A stretch of 64,000 bases of DNA from Kordia algicida OT-1 (GCF_000154725.1 NZ_DS544873.1:1767661-1831660), one strand, 5' to 3'; positions 1-9,028 are shown, counted from the first letter of the stretch. Numbers and translations are program-made. The notes: generated from the letters alone by a model not told the origin.

Positions 1-758
1 TGTGCTAATTTTTCGTCTAAATTTCCTGAAAAACTAAATAATGGTTGTACTTTTTCAATCGCTTCCGCAGAAATACCTTTCGTAAGCATTTCGTTTTTGA
101 CTCCATCTTCACCGATCTTGTCTAATTTGTCCAATGCGACTGTAAAATCGATCAACTTGTCTTTTGCTCCGATGACTTCTGCAATTCCTGAAAGAATTTT
201 TCGGTTGTTAATTTTAATCGTGACACCATTCAAACCTAAGTTTGAAAATACTTTATCATACAATTGAACAAACTCAACTTCTTGCCACAATGATTTTGAA
301 CCAACGACATCTGCATCACATTGAAAAAACTCTCTAAAACGTCCGTTTGCGGGTCTGTCTGCACGCCAAACAGGTTGAATTTGATAACGTTTAAACGGAA
401 ATGTAATATCATTTTGGTGCTGTACTACATAACGAGCAAAAGGAACTGTTAAATCATAACGCAACGCTTTTTCAGATAGCGAATTTGAAAAACGTGCCAG
501 ATTTCCATCTTCCAACGCTTTCAAATCTGCTTTTTTTACTTTATCTCCAGAATTCAATATTTTAAAGATCAGCTTATCGCCTTCTTCACCATATTTCCCT
601 GTCAATGTTTCTAAATTTTCAAACGATGGCGTTTCAATTGGCTGAAATCCAAAGTTTTGAAAAGCTGATTTTATGATATTGAAAATGTAGTTACGCTTTG
701 CAACTTCTATCGGAGAGAAATCTCTTGTTCCTCTTGGTATGCTTGGTTTTTGTGCCAT
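1..758 (-). CDS. hisS: Histidine-tRNA ligase (N-terminal part, cut by window edge)
   Basis: Translation on the minus strand from the ATG at 758 gives [20 protein letters not shown] and continues open to the window edge, so about 252 N-terminal residues are present. The class II motif 1 region ([26 protein letters not shown]), the motif 2 stretch around [20 protein letters not shown] and the QCDADVVG segment are typical of histidyl-tRNA synthetase, which charges tRNA-His in the cytoplasm. A TAnnTTTG -7 box (TATATTTG, 776-783) lies 17 nt upstream of the start. The C-terminal anticodon-binding domain is outside the window. Confidence 0.95.
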   Translation of the reverse strand, partial: MAQKPSIPRGTRDFSPIEVAKRNYIFNIIKSAFQNFGFQPIETPSFENLETLTGKYGEEGDKLIFKILNSGDKVKKADLKALEDGNLARFSNSLSEKALRYDLTVPFARYVVQHQNDITFPFKRYQIQPVWRADRPANGRFREFFQCDADVVGSKSLWQEVEFVQLYDKVFSNLGLNGVTIKINNRKILSGIAEVIGAKDKLIDFTVALDKLDKIGEDGVKNEMLTKGISAEAIEKVQPLFSFSGNLDEKLA

Positions 759-775
759 GATTCTGTATTGTGGCG

Positions 776-783
776 CAAATATA
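776..783 (-). promoter_or_regulatory. -7 promoter box of hisS
   Basis: The minus strand reads TATATTTG, an exact match to the Bacteroidota sigma-A -7 consensus TAnnTTTG, 17 nt before the hisS ATG. No clear -33 TTG was fixed. Transcription would start about 5-7 nt downstream. Confidence 0.55.
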
Positions 784-810
784 AGTCTATTTTTTAGGGA
801 TTGAAAGATT

Positions 811-891
811 TGTTGTTTGTTGTTTGTTGTTTGTTGTTTGTTGTTTGTTGCTTGTTGTTTGTTGTTTGTTGTTTGTTGTTTGTTGTTTGTT
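811..891. repeat. Heptanucleotide tandem repeat (TTGTTTG)n
   Basis: About eleven head-to-tail copies of a 7-bp unit (TTGTTTG on the plus strand), with a single C interruption near 851, fill the gap upstream of hisS. It is non-coding and strongly strand-biased (G+T on plus). At least five other intergenic stretches in this window show the same 7-bp period with different unit sequences. Confidence 0.9.
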
Positions 892-967
892 AGAAATTAT
901 CACTTTTGAATTTAAAAATGAGATTTTATTTTTTTTATCTTACAAATTATCAATAGAAAAATAAATC

Positions 968-1123
968 ATGCCACTAAATTTCAAACCAATTCATTGTCCA
1001 AAATGCAACGAAAAACAACCACAAATTCGCAAACCAAAAGGTTGGAAAGAAATTTTATGGGGCGGAAATACTTGTAAAAACTGCGGTTGTAAAATGGATC
1101 GTTTTGGAAAGGAACGAAAATGA
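968..1123 (+). CDS. Small zinc-ribbon-like protein (51 aa)
   Basis: The ATG at 968 opens a 51-residue frame, shorter than usual ORF cut-offs, ending in TGA at 1123. It contains two Cys pairs, HCPKC near residues 9-13 and CKNCGC near 37-42, spaced like the knuckles of a small zinc ribbon, and it is rich in Lys. This looks like a real Flavobacteriaceae small protein rather than chance because of the paired CxxC motifs. Its function is unknown; similar small ribbons bind nucleic acid or protein. Confidence 0.6.
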   Translation: MPLNFKPIHCPKCNEKQPQIRKPKGWKEILWGGNTCKNCGCKMDRFGKERK

Positions 1124-1223
1124 TGAATTTTATGTGTAAAATATGACACATTATTACAGTCTGTCAGTTTTATTCAACAATTCGGGTATTAAAAATTTAA
1201 ATTCTTAATAGTTTTGTTCAGTT

Positions 1224-2297
1224 TTGCAAATGTTATCAAACATAGAACTCATCATGGGAACAAAAAAGAAAAGAATTTTTAGAATTGTATTGCTCGTCGG
1301 AACTGTAATCTCGTTGTATTTTGTCCCTTGGTTATTAGTAAAAGCGTGGATACTTCCATTACCAAACACCGTTCAAGAACAAGCAGATGAAGCTATTGGT
1401 CATGGTTTCGATGGAATGATTGTGTATGTAGACCAAGCAAACAAATCACCTCAATATTTTGCTTCAGGTTGGCACAATCGTGAAACTAAAATTCCCGCAA
1501 AACCTTCTGCTTTATTCAAAATTGCCAGCATTAGTAAATTGTATGATGCCGTAGCGGTGACTAAATTGGTACATAGTGGAAAGCTTTCACTAGATAAAAC
1601 AATCGCTGATTATTTGCCTGAACTTGTTGGAAGAATTGAAAACGCTGATAAAATTACCCTGAGACTTATGATACAGCATAGAAGCGGAATTCCAAATTTT
1701 ACAGATGCGCCAAATTTTTGGGGAGAACCTAAAAAAACCTATGAAGAAAGTCTCGCTTTAATTTTAGATCAACCTGCAAATTTTAAACCTGATGAAGATT
1801 ATGAATATTGTAACACAAATTATCTTTTAATTAATAGAATTATGGATAATGTGCTCGGTTATGATAACTTTCAATTTATTCAAAAGGAGCTATTAATTCC
1901 GCTAAATCTTAACCATACGTTTGCTTCATTGAACGACGTGAATTTAGAAAATGTAATGAGTGGTTACCATGAAGGTTATACTCCTGATTTAAAAGAAAAT
2001 GAACATGGCATGCTCGCAACTGCTGAAGATGTTGGTAATTTTATTAGAGCTTTAAATGATGGAACTGTGTTTAAAACTGGCGAGAAAGCAATATACGACT
2101 CCATTTATAAATATGAACATGCAGGTTGGGTTCCTGGGTATCAAAGTTTTGCAAATTATTATGAAGATATTGACACGGTCGTTGTCACATTTTACAGTAC
2201 AACCGACCCTAAATTGTACAATTGGAATTTATCAGAAATCATAAATAATAGAATTGTAAAAATTATAAAGAAACAAAATAAGAAGACAAAACCGTAA
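1224..2297 (+). CDS. Serine hydrolase, class C beta-lactamase / DD-peptidase fold
   Basis: The penicillin-binding-protein-like fold is recognised by the SISK tetrad (catalytic Ser102 and Lys105), YCN at 195-197 (the YxN motif) and a late HAGWVPG segment in the place of the KTG/HxG box. An N-terminal hydrophobic helix (IVLLVGTVISLYFV) after a basic stretch indicates a membrane-anchored or exported protein. Substrates of this broad family range from peptidoglycan peptides to esters, so the substrate cannot be given. The start may be the second Met (codon 11, position 1254), which directly precedes the KKKR-hydrophobic signal. Confidence 0.85.
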   Translation: MQMLSNIELIMGTKKKRIFRIVLLVGTVISLYFVPWLLVKAWILPLPNTVQEQADEAIGHGFDGMIVYVDQANKSPQYFASGWHNRETKIPAKPSALFKIASISKLYDAVAVTKLVHSGKLSLDKTIADYLPELVGRIENADKITLRLMIQHRSGIPNFTDAPNFWGEPKKTYEESLALILDQPANFKPDEDYEYCNTNYLLINRIMDNVLGYDNFQFIQKELLIPLNLNHTFASLNDVNLENVMSGYHEGYTPDLKENEHGMLATAEDVGNFIRALNDGTVFKTGEKAIYDSIYKYEHAGWVPGYQSFANYYEDIDTVVVTFYSTTDPKLYNWNLSEIINNRIVKIIKKQNKKTKP

Positions 2298-2340
2298 AGA
2301 GTTTCAATAATCAACTAACATGATAGATTTTTTTCAAAAA

Positions 2341-2811
2341 TTACGCCATCATGGTTTCAAACCATTGATATAATTGTCCTTTGGTAATGTTGGAACCTTG
2401 TTGAATTAAAGCAAATTTATCAGCGTTTCTATCGTTTGAATACCCCTTGTTTGCTGTTAAAATTTCTACTTCTTCTGTAGTGTAGTTTTCACGTAACCAA
2501 GCAAAACCTTCTTTCGTAGTAATGTCTATCGCGTCATTTAGAATTTTTACAGCAATCAATTTCATTTCATCTTCACGCAAGTGGAATAAGTACATGTGTT
2601 GCGGTGAAATATTTTCTAGATATTTTGTTTGCGATAATACACCTTCCCAAACCAAATCACTAAACACGTCTATTTCTTCTTCAGCAACTTCAGGCTTTTC
2701 TGTTTTCAAAGTTACCCATTCGTCAGCCGTAATTGATTGTGTTGCTAAGAAGTTGATAAATTCTTGATGAAGTTCTTCTAATTGTTCTTTGGAAAGTCGC
2801 GTATATTTCAT
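2341..2811 (-). CDS. Conserved Flavobacteriaceae protein (DUF6495-like)
   Basis: A 156-aa soluble, acidic protein without signal peptide or membrane helix. From memory it resembles the DUF6495 family of Flavobacteriia, whose members begin with a similar MKYTRLxKEQLEELHQEFINFL stretch; no function is known. A -7 box TAAGTTTG sits at 2853-2860, so the leader would contain the stem-loop at 2831-2853. It is a single-gene unit between a serine hydrolase and a broken carboxypeptidase-like gene. Confidence 0.7.
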   Translation of the reverse strand: MKYTRLSKEQLEELHQEFINFLATQSITADEWVTLKTEKPEVAEEEIDVFSDLVWEGVLSQTKYLENISPQHMYLFHLREDEMKLIAVKILNDAIDITTKEGFAWLRENYTTEEVEILTANKGYSNDRNADKFALIQQGSNITKGQLYQWFETMMA

Positions 2812-2823
2812 GTTATATTGTAT

Positions 2824-2853
2824 AAAAAAAGCACACTTGTTTTAAAAGTGTGC
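2824..2853 (-). terminator. Stem-loop terminator behind the 2917-3195 gene
   Basis: The minus strand has GCACACTT, a loop, AAGTGTGC and then a run of seven T, a standard intrinsic terminator for the gene that ends at 2917. It overlaps the presumed leader of the next minus-strand gene, whose -7 box (TAAGTTTG, 2853-2860) abuts the upstream arm of the stem. Confidence 0.75.
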
Positions 2854-2916
2854 AAACTTACAATTATCCTTAAAAGGAATAAAATTTATTGTGCTATATT
2901 TTAATAATTGAGAATG

Positions 2917-3195
2917 TTAGTTCCCTCTTGTTTGCGAAACTTGAAGAACAACATCAATTTTTAAAACTTCGTTTAAACCTAATTGGATTTGTCGTTTCTC
3001 AGTCGTAAAACCAGTCATTTGTGCTTGAAGTATATATCCTCCAGGAGTAAGTCTGGTAAAGACAAAACTTCCATCAGCTCTGCTTATTTCTTCTTTTTTG
3101 TGTTCATTGCCATCCTTTTGCAAAATAAGCACAACACCTGGTAAAGGTTATTGATTATTATCTGTTACTACGCCCTCAATTCTTTCTTCTACCAT
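2917..3195 (-). pseudogene. Carboxypeptidase-like regulatory-domain protein, interrupted by an in-frame stop
   Basis: From an ATG at 3195 the frame reads MVEERIEGVVTDNNQ, then TAA (3150-3148), then PLPGVVLILQKDGNE and onward to SQTRGN at 2917. The stop falls at the PLPGV hallmark of the carboxypeptidase-D regulatory-like fold (Ig-like beta sandwich). Without it the protein would be about 92 aa with no signal peptide. Only a GTG at 3132 could restart translation, losing strand one. It may be a nonsense mutation, a 3-nt insertion, a sequencing error, or a truncated protein from the GTG. The gene has its own terminator. Confidence 0.65.
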
Positions 3196-3260
3196 AATAT
3201 TTTTTTTAGTTTTTTTAAATTACTCTTTAAAGATAAAGAAACTATTTTAAAAAAAGATCA

Positions 3261-3291
3261 AAAAAAAGCCACTCAAATTTGAGTGGCTTTT
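3261..3291 (-). terminator. Terminator of the rpsF-rpsR-rplI operon
   Basis: GCCACTCAAATTTGAGTGGC forms a perfect hairpin followed on the minus strand by seven T, 22 nt after the rplI stop. Confidence 0.85.
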
Positions 3292-3313
3292 ACACAAACA
3301 TTGTTTGTTTTTA

Positions 3314-3763
3314 TTATGCTTCTGCAATAACTTCAAATGGTAAGTCAACAATTACACTTCTGTGCAATCTTACTTTCGCTTCATACTTCCCAGTTCTTTT
3401 TACACTTCCACCAATTACTTTGATGAATTTCTTCTCAATTGAGTGACCAGCTTTTTCAAGTGCTTCTGCTAAGTTTGCGTTATTCACTGAACCAAATAAT
3501 TTTGTTCCAGCTCCTGTTTTTGCAGTAATTTTAATCTCTAAGTCTAACAATGCTTTTGCAGTTGCGTTAGCCTCATCAACTAATTTTTGTTCTTTGTATG
3601 CTTTTTGTTTTAAGTTCTCTGCTAAAACTTTTTTAGCTGAACTTGTTGCTAATGTTGCAAATCCTTGAGGAATTAAGTAGTTTCTTCCGTATCCATTTTT
3701 TACAGTTACGATATCATCTTTAAATCCTAAATTTTCAACGTCTTGTCTTAAAATAAGTTCCAT
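3314..3763 (-). CDS. rplI: 50S ribosomal protein L9
   Basis: The 149-aa protein begins MELILRQDVENLGFKDDIV and carries the L9 signature G-x2-GxVxxVKNGYGRNYLIPQGFA (about residues 13-36), a charged central helix and the C-terminal domain. It binds domain V of 23S rRNA near the L1 stalk. It is last in the operon, 14 nt after rpsR and ahead of a strong terminator. The size matches the family. Confidence 0.97.
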   Translation of the reverse strand: MELILRQDVENLGFKDDIVTVKNGYGRNYLIPQGFATLATSSAKKVLAENLKQKAYKEQKLVDEANATAKALLDLEIKITAKTGAGTKLFGSVNNANLAEALEKAGHSIEKKFIKVIGGSVKRTGKYEAKVRLHRSVIVDLPFEVIAEA

Positions 3764-3777
3764 AATCTGCCTCTATA

Positions 3778-4074
3778 TTATTTTAACATATCGCCAACAT
3801 ATGGCATTAATGCTAAGTGACGTGCTCTTTTTACAGCTACAGACACTTTTCGTTGATACTTTAATGAAGTTCCTGTCAAACGACGTGGTAACAATTTACC
3901 TTGTTCGTTTACAAACTTTAATAAGAAATCTGGATCTTTATAATCGATGTATTTGATACCTGACTTCTTAAAACGACAATATTTCTTTGCCTTTGTAGTC
4001 TCTATGTTTAAAGGAGTTAAATATCTAATTTCTCCTTCTTTTTTTCCTTTTGCTTGTTGTTCTATTGAAGACAT
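3778..4074 (-). CDS. rpsR: 30S ribosomal protein S18
   Basis: A 98-aa basic protein with the S18 core [48 protein letters not shown]. It heterodimerises with S6 on the 30S platform. It starts 5 nt after the rpsF stop, an arrangement conserved in bacteria. The N-terminal extension ([24 protein letters not shown]) is normal for Bacteroidota. Confidence 0.97.
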   Translation of the reverse strand: MSSIEQQAKGKKEGEIRYLTPLNIETTKAKKYCRFKKSGIKYIDYKDPDFLLKFVNEQGKLLPRRLTGTSLKYQRKVSVAVKRARHLALMPYVGDMLK

Positions 4075-4079
4075 AATTC

Positions 4080-4418
4080 TTAAGATTTAGCGGTTTTTCT
4101 ATTTCTTCTTTTCTCAGCCCAAGCGATTGCGTGCTTATCTAATCTTACAGTTAAATAACGCATGATACGCTCGTCACGTCTAAATTCTAGCTCGTACTGG
4201 TTGATTATCTCACCTGGAGCTTGGAATTCGAATAAGTGATAGAAACCACTTTTTTTGTGTTGAATTGGATACGCTAACTTCTTTAGCCCCCAATTTTCTT
4301 TTGAAATCATTTTGCCACCTCTAGAAACGATGAAATCTTCAAATTTCGCTACTGTTTCCTTTATCTGAGTTTCAGATAAAACGGGATTTAAAATGAAAAC
4401 AGTTTCATAATGATTCAT
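4080..4418 (-). CDS. rpsF: 30S ribosomal protein S6
   Basis: A 112-aa protein beginning [19 protein letters not shown], with the conserved [26 protein letters not shown] strand region and the [13 protein letters not shown] helix typical of S6. It is first in the rpsF-rpsR-rplI operon, with a well-formed promoter 29 nt upstream. In other bacteria the S6:S18 complex can bind its own leader; no such motif was established here. Confidence 0.97.
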   Translation of the reverse strand: MNHYETVFILNPVLSETQIKETVAKFEDFIVSRGGKMISKENWGLKKLAYPIQHKKSGFYHLFEFQAPGEIINQYELEFRRDERIMRYLTVRLDKHAIAWAEKRRNRKTAKS

Positions 4419-4447
4419 AAATACTATTTTTTAATTAAAAATGAGCG

Positions 4448-4477
4448 CAAATGTACTGTTTATTTGTTATAAACCAA
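4448..4477 (-). promoter_or_regulatory. Promoter of the ribosomal protein operon
   Basis: On the minus strand a TTG (-33) at 4477-4475 is followed after 19 nt by TACATTTG (-7) at 4455-4448, a full match to the Bacteroidota housekeeping promoter (TTG-N19-21-TAnnTTTG). The predicted start lies about 23 nt before the rpsF ATG. Confidence 0.75.
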
Positions 4478-4595
4478 ACAAAAATAGTTCTTTTTTTTGA
4501 TGAATATCCATAATAAATACGCGATTTTGTTGTGTCTTTAATTTATTTTTTATAACATTGCATGTACCCAAATTTTATAAAATCGCTTTTAACGT

Positions 4596-5288
4596 ATGAA
4601 GCTTAACTGTATTATTGTAGATGATTCTTCTATACAACGAATGGCAGTCGCCAAGTTGACGCTAAATCATCCTTCTTTAAACTTAATTGCAGAGTATAGC
4701 AACGCTATAGAGGCTAAAAATGGACTTAAAACAAATAATGTCGATTTAATCTTTTTGGATATAGAAATGCCCGTTCTCAATGGGTTTGACTTGCTAGAGT
4801 CATTAAAAAATCCACCACAAGTCATCATGGTTACAGGTAAAACTGAATATGCATTCAAAGCATTTAATTATGATGTTACTGACTTCTTACACAAACCGTT
4901 AACAAAAGATCGTTTTGACAAAGCCATTGCGCGTGCGCTCGAAAAATCTAACTACGGATCTAAAAGTAACGAGGATGACGATCATATTTTTGTTAAAAGT
5001 AATTTGAAGAAACGCAAAGTTATTTTAAACAGTATTAAGTGGATTGAAGCTTTAGGTGATTATGTAAAATTAGTGACTGACGAAAGCAATATTGTAGTAT
5101 TATCTACTATGAAAGCTTTTGAAAAGCAATTACCTGAAAATAAATTCCTTAGAATTCACAAGTCTTATATTGTGAATTTAGACAAAGTAGATCGCTTCAA
5201 TAGTAAAAATGTAGAAATTGCAGGTCAATTGATTCCGCTAAGTCGAAATAAGAAGGTGGAATTGTCTGAAGCACTTTCTAATATTTAG
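4596..5288 (+). CDS. LytTR-family response regulator
   Basis: Residues 1-120 form a receiver domain: acidic pair DD at 9-10, phospho-acceptor Asp55 in LIFLDIEMP, MVTGKTEYAFKAF (T/S switch) and HKPLTKDRF (Lys switch). Residues 135-230 form a LytTR DNA-binding domain with the WIEALGDYVKL and FLRIHKSYIVNLDKV signatures. LytTR proteins bind pairs of direct repeats about 21 bp apart. No histidine kinase is adjacent; in Bacteroidota the partner LytS-type kinase is often unlinked. Target genes are unknown. Confidence 0.93.
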   Translation: MKLNCIIVDDSSIQRMAVAKLTLNHPSLNLIAEYSNAIEAKNGLKTNNVDLIFLDIEMPVLNGFDLLESLKNPPQVIMVTGKTEYAFKAFNYDVTDFLHKPLTKDRFDKAIARALEKSNYGSKSNEDDDHIFVKSNLKKRKVILNSIKWIEALGDYVKLVTDESNIVVLSTMKAFEKQLPENKFLRIHKSYIVNLDKVDRFNSKNVEIAGQLIPLSRNKKVELSEALSNI

Positions 5289-5420
5289 CATTCGGCTTCG
5301 CTCAGACTTCTCTGTTTTTTTATTGAAAGATTATAAGATTCAATAATTAAATGATTTTTCATTTTTGATTACAATTACTATTCGAAAACTCCCAAGATCA
5401 AAAATCCAACACTCGAAACA

Positions 5421-7874
5421 TCAAACCGTATCTACATCAATAATAACACGGACACTTCTGTATTCAGAAATTGACAAGAAACTATTTTTAATTCGTGAAA
5501 TTACTTCTTTGGTTTTTCCTAACGATTGCTGTTTTGGTATTTTTAATAGAATGTTTTTTAGATATAAGTTCCGAATGCGCGCAATTGGCGGAAATTCTGG
5601 ACCTAATACATTGTCTCCAAAACTGTTGCGTAACGATTTTGCAAACCAAGCCGCACTTTCATTTACACGATTGTATTCTTTGTGTTTGAGTGTAATTTTT
5701 ATCAATCTGTAGTATGGCGGATAATGAAATTGCCTGCGATCATTCAATTGATCTTTAAACATATTTTCATAATCTCCAACAGAAACTTGTTGCAATATTT
5801 GATGATACGGATTGTACGTTTGAACGATAACTTTTCCACGCTTTTTGGTTCTTCCAGCGCGACCGGCAACTTGTTGAATGAGTTGAAAACTCCGTTCATG
5901 CGCTCGAAAATCGGGGAAATTTAACATGCTATCGGCATTCATAATTCCGACTAAGTTCACGTTTCTAAAATCTAAACCTTTGGTCAACATTTGTGTTCCG
6001 ACCAAAATCTGAATTTCCTGCTGTTCAAATGCCGAAATTATTTTTTGATAGCCATATTTTCCGCGTGTCGTGTCTAAATCCATACGACCGACTTTTACAT
6101 TGGGCATTAATTCTGTGAGTTCTTGTTCAATTTGCTGCGTTCCAAAACCTTTGGTGTCTAATTCGTGACTTCCGCACGCCAAACATTGTTGCTGCATGGC
6201 AATGTGATGACTGCAATAGTGACAGCGCAATTGGTTTTTGTATTGATGAAATGTCAAACTCACATCACAGTTGGGACATTGTGGTGAATGTCCACAGGTT
6301 TTACATTCAATAATTGGCGCATATCCACGACGATTTTGAAATAGAATTACTTGTTCTCCATTTTCAATAGTTTCTTCAATTTCCTCCAACAAACGATCGG
6401 AAAAGTGACCTTTCATACGTTTTTTACGATGCTTTTCTTTGATATCGACTAATTCCATATCTGGCAAAAGTACATCGCCGTAACGCCGTGTAATGGTTGC
6501 TAACGCATATTTATTAATCTTTGTATTGTAATAACTTTCTATACTTGGCGTTGCCGAACCTAAGACGATTTTTCCTTGATGCATTTTTGCCAATACAATT
6601 GCAGCATCGCGAGCGTGATAGCGCGGCGCAGGATCAAATTGTTTGTATGAGGTTTCGTGTTCTTCATCGGCAATGATGAGTCCCAAATTGGAAAATGGTA
6701 AAAATAATGAAGAACGCGCTCCCAGAACGATTTGTGCTTTCTGTTTACCATGCAATACATTATTCCAAACCTCAACGCGTTCATGCACCGAATATTTGGA
6801 ATGATAGATGGCTACTTTTTCACCAAAATATTGTTGCAATCGTGTGATTAATTGTGTCGTTAGCGCAATTTCAGGCAAGAGGTATAAAACTTGCTTTCCG
6901 GTTTCTATGATTTCTTCAATTAGCTTTACATATACTTCTGTTTTTCCTGAAGACGTAATTCCATACAGCAAACAAACATCTTGCGTTTGAAATGCCGTTT
7001 GTATAGTTTCATAAGCTTCTTGCTGATATTGATTGAGTTGTTTGGAGTCTTCCGTTTCGTCTCCGTTATAGCTTACTCGATCTCTTTGAATGTAATATTC
7101 TTCTAGAATTTCTTTGTCTATCAATGCTTTTATAACCGCCGAACTCGCATTGCTTTGTTTGGTTAGTTCTTTGACAGTAATTGGTTTTTTCGCTGTAGCG
7201 GAAAGGGAAAATAGCGTAAGAATTACTTCGCGTTGTTTTTTGGCTCTGTTGAGTGTTTCAAGTAATTTTTGTAAATTTTCTTCAGTTGCATATTTCTCGT
7301 GAAGCTTTACATATCGAACCAATTTTGGTTTGTATTGCTCATAAATTTCTTCATATACTTGAATGACTTCTTTATCAATCAAACGTTTTAAAACTGGCAA
7401 CACATTCTTTTTTCCGAGTATGCTGCTTATTTCCTGAATTTTCAATAAGGATTGATGCTGTAATGCTTCAAAAATTAGAAATTCGTCATCTTTTAACAAG
7501 CTTTCATCTACTTCAGTTTTGTCTTTTTTAGTGATGATGGTTTCACTTTCCAATAGAAAAGCACTCGGTACAGCAGATCGAAATACTTCGCCCAAACTTG
7601 CCATGTAATAACTTGCAATCCATTCCCAATGTTGTAACTGTTGTGGAGTAATAATTGGTTGCTCATCTAGAATTTGCTGAATTTCTTTAGCTTCATAAAC
7701 TTCTGGAGCCGTTTGATGAATTTTATAAACCAACGCCGTATATACTTTACTTTTTCCAAATGGAACAGCTACACGCATTCCTTGCTGGAGAAATTGTGAT
7801 TCAGCTTCTGTGATACTGTAGGTAAACAGTCGCTGTAGCGGAATTGGCAATATGACGTCTATGAAATATGGCAT
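5421..7874 (-). CDS. priA: Replication restart DNA helicase PriA
   Basis: An 817-aa superfamily 2 helicase that reloads the replisome at stalled forks. Visible are the N-terminal 3'-end-binding domain (MPYFIDVILPIPLQRLFTY), Walker A GITSSGKTEVY, the DEEH box (IIADEEHETSYKQ), the paired zinc-binding cysteines (CKTCGHSPQCPNC, CHYC, CLAC) and motif VI QVAGRAGR. Length and order match PriA. A -7 box TATCTTTG at 7879-7886 ends only 4 nt before the ATG, suggesting a leaderless mRNA. Confidence 0.97.
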   Translation of the reverse strand: MPYFIDVILPIPLQRLFTYSITEAESQFLQQGMRVAVPFGKSKVYTALVYKIHQTAPEVYEAKEIQQILDEQPIITPQQLQHWEWIASYYMASLGEVFRSAVPSAFLLESETIITKKDKTEVDESLLKDDEFLIFEALQHQSLLKIQEISSILGKKNVLPVLKRLIDKEVIQVYEEIYEQYKPKLVRYVKLHEKYATEENLQKLLETLNRAKKQREVILTLFSLSATAKKPITVKELTKQSNASSAVIKALIDKEILEEYYIQRDRVSYNGDETEDSKQLNQYQQEAYETIQTAFQTQDVCLLYGITSSGKTEVYVKLIEEIIETGKQVLYLLPEIALTTQLITRLQQYFGEKVAIYHSKYSVHERVEVWNNVLHGKQKAQIVLGARSSLFLPFSNLGLIIADEEHETSYKQFDPAPRYHARDAAIVLAKMHQGKIVLGSATPSIESYYNTKINKYALATITRRYGDVLLPDMELVDIKEKHRKKRMKGHFSDRLLEEIEETIENGEQVILFQNRRGYAPIIECKTCGHSPQCPNCDVSLTFHQYKNQLRCHYCSHHIAMQQQCLACGSHELDTKGFGTQQIEQELTELMPNVKVGRMDLDTTRGKYGYQKIISAFEQQEIQILVGTQMLTKGLDFRNVNLVGIMNADSMLNFPDFRAHERSFQLIQQVAGRAGRTKKRGKVIVQTYNPYHQILQQVSVGDYENMFKDQLNDRRQFHYPPYYRLIKITLKHKEYNRVNESAAWFAKSLRNSFGDNVLGPEFPPIARIRNLYLKNILLKIPKQQSLGKTKEVISRIKNSFLSISEYRSVRVIIDVDTV

Positions 7875-7878
7875 TGCT

Positions 7879-7886
7879 CAAAGATA
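7879..7886 (-). promoter_or_regulatory. -7 box abutting the priA start codon
   Basis: The minus strand reads TATCTTTG (TAnnTTTG), followed by 4 nt and the priA ATG. The expected start point coincides with the ATG, so the transcript would be leaderless. Confidence 0.5.
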
Positions 7887-7898
7887 CTGAGTTTGCAT

Positions 7899-7930
7899 AA
7901 AAAAACCACTCGTTTTCGGAGTGGTTTTTA
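7899..7930 (-). terminator. Bidirectional terminator between priA and the DUF2147 gene
   Basis: AAAACCACTC, a 6-nt loop, then GAGTGGTTTT, with A-runs and T-runs on both sides. It ends the minus-strand pair 8960-7947 and is compatible with termination in either direction. Confidence 0.8.
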
Positions 7931-7946
7931 TACTTTTTGTCGATTG

Positions 7947-8390
7947 CTATTCTACGCGATACCAATTTTGAGTTCGGTAAAAAAACGCCACATAACCTCG
8001 AACGTATAGTTTATTTTTGTCTTCAGGATCAAGCCAAATTTTACATTTGTATTCTTTGCCCTTTTCTGGATCTAGAATTTTTCCGCCTTTGTATTCGTCA
8101 TCATCTTTTTCCAAATCGTTCATGATAACCATTCCCAAGACAGGTTTGTCTTTTCGGTGTCCTTTACAGTTTTCACACAATCCATCATGTTTGGCAGGAT
8201 TTAAAATATCTGCAACTTTCCCATAGATTTTACCATTTTGCTCGTAGATTTCTACAATTGATTTTGCTTCTCCCGTTTCGTCATCAATGGTTTTCCATTT
8301 GCCAACAACACTTTGCGCAACACTAATTTGAACGCTAAGCAATAGTAAGGTAATGTAAAAATATGCTGTATTTTTCATGCGATTGTGCAA
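7947..8390 (-). CDS. DUF2147 domain protein, exported
   Basis: A 147-aa protein with a signal peptide (YFYITLLLLSVQISVAQ) and the DUF2147 pattern: VVGKWKTIDDETGEAKSIVEIYE near the mature N-terminus, a CENCKG turn, LGMVIMNDLEKDDDEYKGGKILDPEKGKEYKCKIWL in the middle and an aromatic C-terminus. DUF2147 proteins are small beta-rich periplasmic or outer-membrane-associated proteins of unknown function. It follows the 8394-8960 gene by 3 nt, so the two are co-transcribed. Confidence 0.85.
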   Translation of the reverse strand: MHNRMKNTAYFYITLLLLSVQISVAQSVVGKWKTIDDETGEAKSIVEIYEQNGKIYGKVADILNPAKHDGLCENCKGHRKDKPVLGMVIMNDLEKDDDEYKGGKILDPEKGKEYKCKIWLDPEDKNKLYVRGYVAFFYRTQNWYRVE

Positions 8391-8393
8391 GTA

Positions 8394-8960
8394 TTAGTTT
8401 CCTAACATTCCTTTTTTCAAACGTTTGTCTGCTGGCTTGTCTGACAACCAGATTCCGAAAAGTGCTTTTTTGAATTCTAATCCAGAGATGACTCCTTTTT
8501 CGGCTCCGTTTTTGTAGACTACAACTCCTTTTCCTTTGATGTATGCAATGTCAAATATGTCTCCATCATTGATTTCGTCACTAAAGAAGCCTTTAAATTT
8601 TTCGATTTCGGTAGCAATTGGTGCGGTATTTCCACCAGTAGCGTTTTCAAAACCATCATCAACAGCATTTATCATTTTGCTACTAGATATCAATCGTGAT
8701 GTAATATGCAATTTTATCGCCATTGTTTCATCAGCATTCATAATATCTTTTGCATCACTTGATTTTTGCTTCAAGTACAATCCGCCAGAATAAAGCTTAA
8801 ACCATGCTTTTTTACGTACTCCTGCTCCATTATATACAAGTTTTTGACTTTCAAAAGTAACCGTTTCTGGCAGTGTTGCTGATCCGATTTCAATTTGAGC
8901 GTTTACAGCACTCATACCTACGATTAAAAAAGCGATTAACGCATAAATTGTCTTTTTCAT
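8394..8960 (-). CDS. Chalcone-isomerase-like fold protein, exported
   Basis: A 188-aa protein with a signal peptide (IYALIAFLIVGMSAVNAQ). The mature part (LPETVTFESQKLVYNGAGVRKK, then YSGGLYL, then a stretch around LISSSKMINAVDDGFE) matches bacterial chalcone isomerase-like proteins. These share the open beta-sandwich fold but have no demonstrated flavonoid activity and may bind fatty acids or other lipids. It is co-transcribed with the DUF2147 gene 3 nt downstream, a pair seen in other flavobacteria as far as I recall. Confidence 0.8.
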   Translation of the reverse strand: MKKTIYALIAFLIVGMSAVNAQIEIGSATLPETVTFESQKLVYNGAGVRKKAWFKLYSGGLYLKQKSSDAKDIMNADETMAIKLHITSRLISSSKMINAVDDGFENATGGNTAPIATEIEKFKGFFSDEINDGDIFDIAYIKGKGVVVYKNGAEKGVISGLEFKKALFGIWLSDKPADKRLKKGMLGN

Positions 8961-9028
8961 TTCTTATTGGGTTTATTTATAATTTTCGTTTGTAATATAC
9001 TACTTTTTATTATGCAAACATAATAAAT

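Noticed and set aside
811-891. CRISPR array
   Set aside because: The repeat has a 7-bp unit with no spacers, and no cas gene is present in the window.
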